A stretch of DNA of 8,266 nucleotides. Origin: Candidatus Dojkabacteria bacterium UBA5749. Its GTDB lineage: Bacteria; Patescibacteriota; Dojkabacteria; SC72. This document shows, in pieces, positions 6,322 through 8,266 of the stretch. The stretch covers positions 11,840 through 20,105 of the forward strand of contig DIFL01000011.1 of assembly GCA_002419125.1 (NCBI GenBank), in the 5' to 3' direction. A program made the position numbers and the translations under genes. Position 1 is the stretch's first letter. Each line of letters starts with the position of its first letter. The notes beneath the pieces are model-generated. The model did not search any database. It was given only the letters and a program-made list of their open reading frames with translations, and had not been told where the DNA came from.

Positions 6322-8109
6322 TCTCAAAACTTCCTCAATGGTCGTAATACCTTCTAGTAGTTTTAAGAAACCATCTTGAGTCATTGTAATCATACCGTTT
6401 TCTCTTGCCTCGTTCTCTATATCCTTTGCAGTTACATTTCCCATAATCATTCTACTTATTTTATCAGTTACATCCAAGACCTCAAAAATACCTATCCTCC
6501 CAGAATATCCAGAACCACCACACCTATCACAACCCGTACCTTTATACACATATATTATTGGCTGACCATCAGGTCCAATCTCTGGAGCTTTAAGTACACT
6601 TGAACCTTCTTCTCCTTTCGCCTTTTTAGCATTAATCACTTGAGTTGTATAGTTGATTAAATCGAAATTCTTAATACCAGATAACGACTCATTAATTGCT
6701 TTAACTTCAGCTGGGGTTGCTGGAACTGCCTTAATACACCTAGGACATATTTTTCTTGGTAAACGTTGAGCAACCAATACCCTCATAGTTGAAGCTAATA
6801 GAAAAGGTTCCATACCCATATCTAAAAGTCTAGGGATTGCAGCGGCTGCACTATTGGTGTGTAGAGTTGACAGTACTAAGTGACCCGTAAGTGACGCCTG
6901 TATTGCAAGTTCTGCTGTTTCCTGGTCTCTTATCTCTCCAACCATTACAATATCAGGGTCTTGACGAAGTACAGATCTCAGCCCATTCGCGAATGTTAAA
7001 CCAACATCAGGATTAATCTGAACCTGAGTAACACCGGGCACCCTAATTTCTACTGGATTTTCCAAAGAAATTATATTTACTCCCGGATCGTTAACCTTAA
7101 TTAATGAGCAAGCCAGTGTTCTAGTTTTACCACTTCCTGTAGGTCCTGTTACAAGAACAATACCATTAGTTACTGTTAGCGCATCTAAAAATATCTTGTA
7201 AGCGTTCCCCCTCATACCTGTTGATTCTAACGTAATACCAGAAGTATCTGATTCCAAAAGCCTCATAACTACCTTCTCCCCAAAGATCATAGGCATTACA
7301 GAAACACGGATATCAACCTTTGCATTCTTAACCTTGATTTGGAATCTTCCATCTTGAGGTACTCTTTTTTCATCAATTTTTAAATTTGACATAATTTTTA
7401 TACGAGATACCACAGCTGGTGCCAATACTTTAGGAAGCGAAAGTCTTTCAGTCATTACTCCGTGGATTCTAAATCTAATTCTTAATCTAGTTTCCATTGG
7501 TTCAACATGAATATCTGATGTTTTAGAGATAACGGCATACTGCATTATGGAGTTAACAATTCTAGCAACAGGGGCATTCTTTAAATCAATACTATCTATT
7601 AAACTGGGGTCTTCATTTATTTCTTGTATAGGGACTTCTGCATCCTCCAAAGCTTGAGTAACCTCAGAACTCATAACATCTCCCATTCTTCTGTCTAGTA
7701 CGAAATTGAGTCCATCTTCTGTAGTTATATATATAATTTGTTTCGTGTTTGGTGGATACTTACTCTGAAGGGCTTGAGTAGCCTGAACATCAAAAGGATC
7801 ATACATTGCTAATTTAACATAGTTATCACCTCTCTCAAAAGGTACAACTTTATACTTCTTTAAGTTATCAATTGGGACTTCTGCAATTACGCTTTCAGGA
7901 ACATCATTTTCTATTAAATCAACAAAGGGGATATTAAAAAGAGCAGACTTAGCTTTAACAATGGATAGTTCATCTGCTAAATCCATTTCCCTAATAATGG
8001 TCTCCTCATTTTTTGGTGAACGACTTCTTTCTAGCTGTACCTTAACAGCATCTGCTGGACTGATTACACCCTGTCTTTGTAAATATGTAAGTAGAGTTTC
8101 TTGGACCAC
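6307..8109 (-). CDS. pilB: Pilus assembly ATPase PilB (GspE family)
   Basis: A cytoplasmic hexameric ATPase that drives pilus extension through PilC. At 600 residues, the N-terminal domain (about 40-140) looks like the MshEN/T2SSE_N fold. The second domain carries SDIHVEP (198-204) and RVPQDGRF (249-256). Walker A is GPTGSGKT (322-329). The Asp box reads LENPVE (349-354), with Asn351 where Asp is commoner. Walker B ends DIVMVGE (386-392, approximate), and the His box is GHLVLSTLHTN (409-419). Zinc cysteines are C455/C458 and C527/C530, with 68 residues between the pairs. GYSGRIGIFEVL follows, as in PilB/GspE. The start is a GTG (8109-8107): an in-frame TAA lies four codons upstream and no ATG precedes it. 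It is first in the cluster, with pilT 22 nt behind. Confidence 0.96.
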   Translation of the reverse strand: MVQETLLTYLQRQGVISPADAVKVQLERSRSPKNEETIIREMDLADELSIVKAKSALFNIPFVDLIENDVPESVIAEVPIDNLKKYKVVPFERGDNYVKLAMYDPFDVQATQALQSKYPPNTKQIIYITTEDGLNFVLDRRMGDVMSSEVTQALEDAEVPIQEINEDPSLIDSIDLKNAPVARIVNSIMQYAVISKTSDIHVEPMETRLRIRFRIHGVMTERLSLPKVLAPAVVSRIKIMSNLKIDEKRVPQDGRFQIKVKNAKVDIRVSVMPMIFGEKVVMRLLESDTSGITLESTGMRGNAYKIFLDALTVTNGIVLVTGPTGSGKTRTLACSLIKVNDPGVNIISLENPVEIRVPGVTQVQINPDVGLTFANGLRSVLRQDPDIVMVGEIRDQETAELAIQASLTGHLVLSTLHTNSAAAAIPRLLDMGMEPFLLASTMRVLVAQRLPRKICPRCIKAVPATPAEVKAINESLSGIKNFDLINYTTQVINAKKAKGEEGSSVLKAPEIGPDGQPIIYVYKGTGCDRCGGSGYSGRIGIFEVLDVTDKISRMIMGNVTAKDIENEARENGMITMTQDGFLKLLEGITTIEEVLRVSKE

Positions 8110-8140
8110 AAAAAAGGCAGTTTAAATTACTCTTAAGAAT

Positions 8141-8149
8141 ATAATAGCA
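8141..8149 (-). promoter_or_regulatory. Candidate extended -10 promoter upstream of pilB
   Basis: The minus strand reads TGCTATTAT (8149-8141), an extended -10 (TGn plus TATTAT, one mismatch to TATAAT). The hexamer 17 nt further upstream, GTGCAA, is a weak -35, which extended -10 promoters tolerate. The predicted start is near 8134, leaving a leader of about 25 nt before the GTG. It would be the main promoter of the pilB-pilT-pilC group. Confidence 0.4.
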
Positions 8150-8213
8150 GTATACAAAATTACTTGCACGACCTATAACTTAATTTTGAAAAATAACCAT
8201 ATATCTATGTCTA

Positions 8214-8227
8214 GAATATTGATATTC
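8214..8227. repeat. 14-nt inverted repeat upstream of the pilB promoter
   Basis: GAATAT, a TG centre, and ATATTC form a perfect 6+6 inverted repeat. It lies about 65 nt upstream of the candidate -10 of pilB, so it could be a regulator binding site. Short AT-rich palindromes also arise by chance. Confidence 0.25.
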
Positions 8228-8238
8228 CAACATTATTT

Positions 8239-8261
8239 AATCTCTTAGTTGAGAGATTTTT
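8239..8261 (+). terminator. Hairpin with T-run reading on the plus strand
   Basis: AATCTCT (8239-8245) pairs with AGAGATT (8252-8258) around a TAGTTG loop, and the T-run ends at 8261. This looks like an intrinsic terminator for plus-strand transcription, but no plus-strand gene precedes it in the window. On the minus strand the hairpin is followed by AAATAA rather than a T-run, so it is a poor terminator in that direction. It may be a leader attenuator or part of a small RNA, or a chance hairpin. Confidence 0.35.
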
Positions 8262-8266
8262 CCTTA

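Noticed and set aside
6307..8109. Type II secretion (GspE/GspF/GspG) rather than a type IV pilus
   Set aside because: A clear PilT with the AVRNMIRE signature lies between the assembly ATPase and the platform protein. Type II systems lack a retraction ATPase, and no secretin is present.
8239..8261. Minus-strand terminator for a gene to the right of the window
   Set aside because: On the minus strand the stem is followed by AAATAA instead of a T-run, so it is a poor intrinsic terminator in that direction.

Overview
The window reads as one stretch of a type IV pilus (T4P) locus, with every supported gene on the minus strand. In transcription order (right to left) it encodes: the assembly ATPase PilB, the retraction ATPase PilT, the inner-membrane platform protein PilC, a short type IV pilin, the prepilin peptidase PilD, and three further prepilin-like proteins. 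The last of these runs off the left edge. The DNA is AT-rich (about one third G+C by eye, not counted). TAA and TGA are both used as stops, so this is standard bacterial code rather than the TGA=Gly code of SR1/Gracilibacteria. No gene has a convincing Shine-Dalgarno motif. No PilQ secretin or PilM/N/O is present. The gene order and protein character resemble T4P loci of single-membrane-type bacteria, and most of all the Candidate Phyla Radiation (Patescibacteria). That assignment is an inference from style; there is no rRNA or other marker gene here.

Layout. 8110-8266 is the region upstream of pilB. It holds a candidate extended -10 promoter, a 14-nt palindrome and a plus-strand hairpin with a T-run. 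pilB (6307-8109), pilT (4824-6284) and pilC (3576-4817) follow with gaps of 22 and 6 nt. The pilin gene (2963-3532) comes next, with a promoter-like sequence overlapping the end of pilC and a clear intrinsic terminator behind it (2914-2938), so it looks like an independently controlled unit inside the cluster. pilD (2113-2877) follows. Last is a tight run of three prepilin-like genes (1087-2043, 572-1084 and 1-575, the last partial) with gaps of 2 nt and an ATGA overlap. Their order matches the H-I-J order of minor pseudopilins in type II secretion and of FimT/PilV/PilW in T4P.

How it works together. PilD trims the leader peptides of the pilin and the three minor prepilins. The minor prepilins probably form a tip or priming complex. 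PilB powers polymerisation through PilC, and PilT powers retraction. The machinery looks intact: the ATPase motifs, the two peptidase aspartates and the leader motifs are all readable. No new type of system is evident. The points of interest are: a shifted leader with Met at +1 in the PilV-like protein, an unusually large cysteine-rich FimT/GspH-like protein, a long disordered N-terminal extension on PilT, a wide spacer between the two zinc-cysteine pairs of PilB, and the transcription and translation signals.
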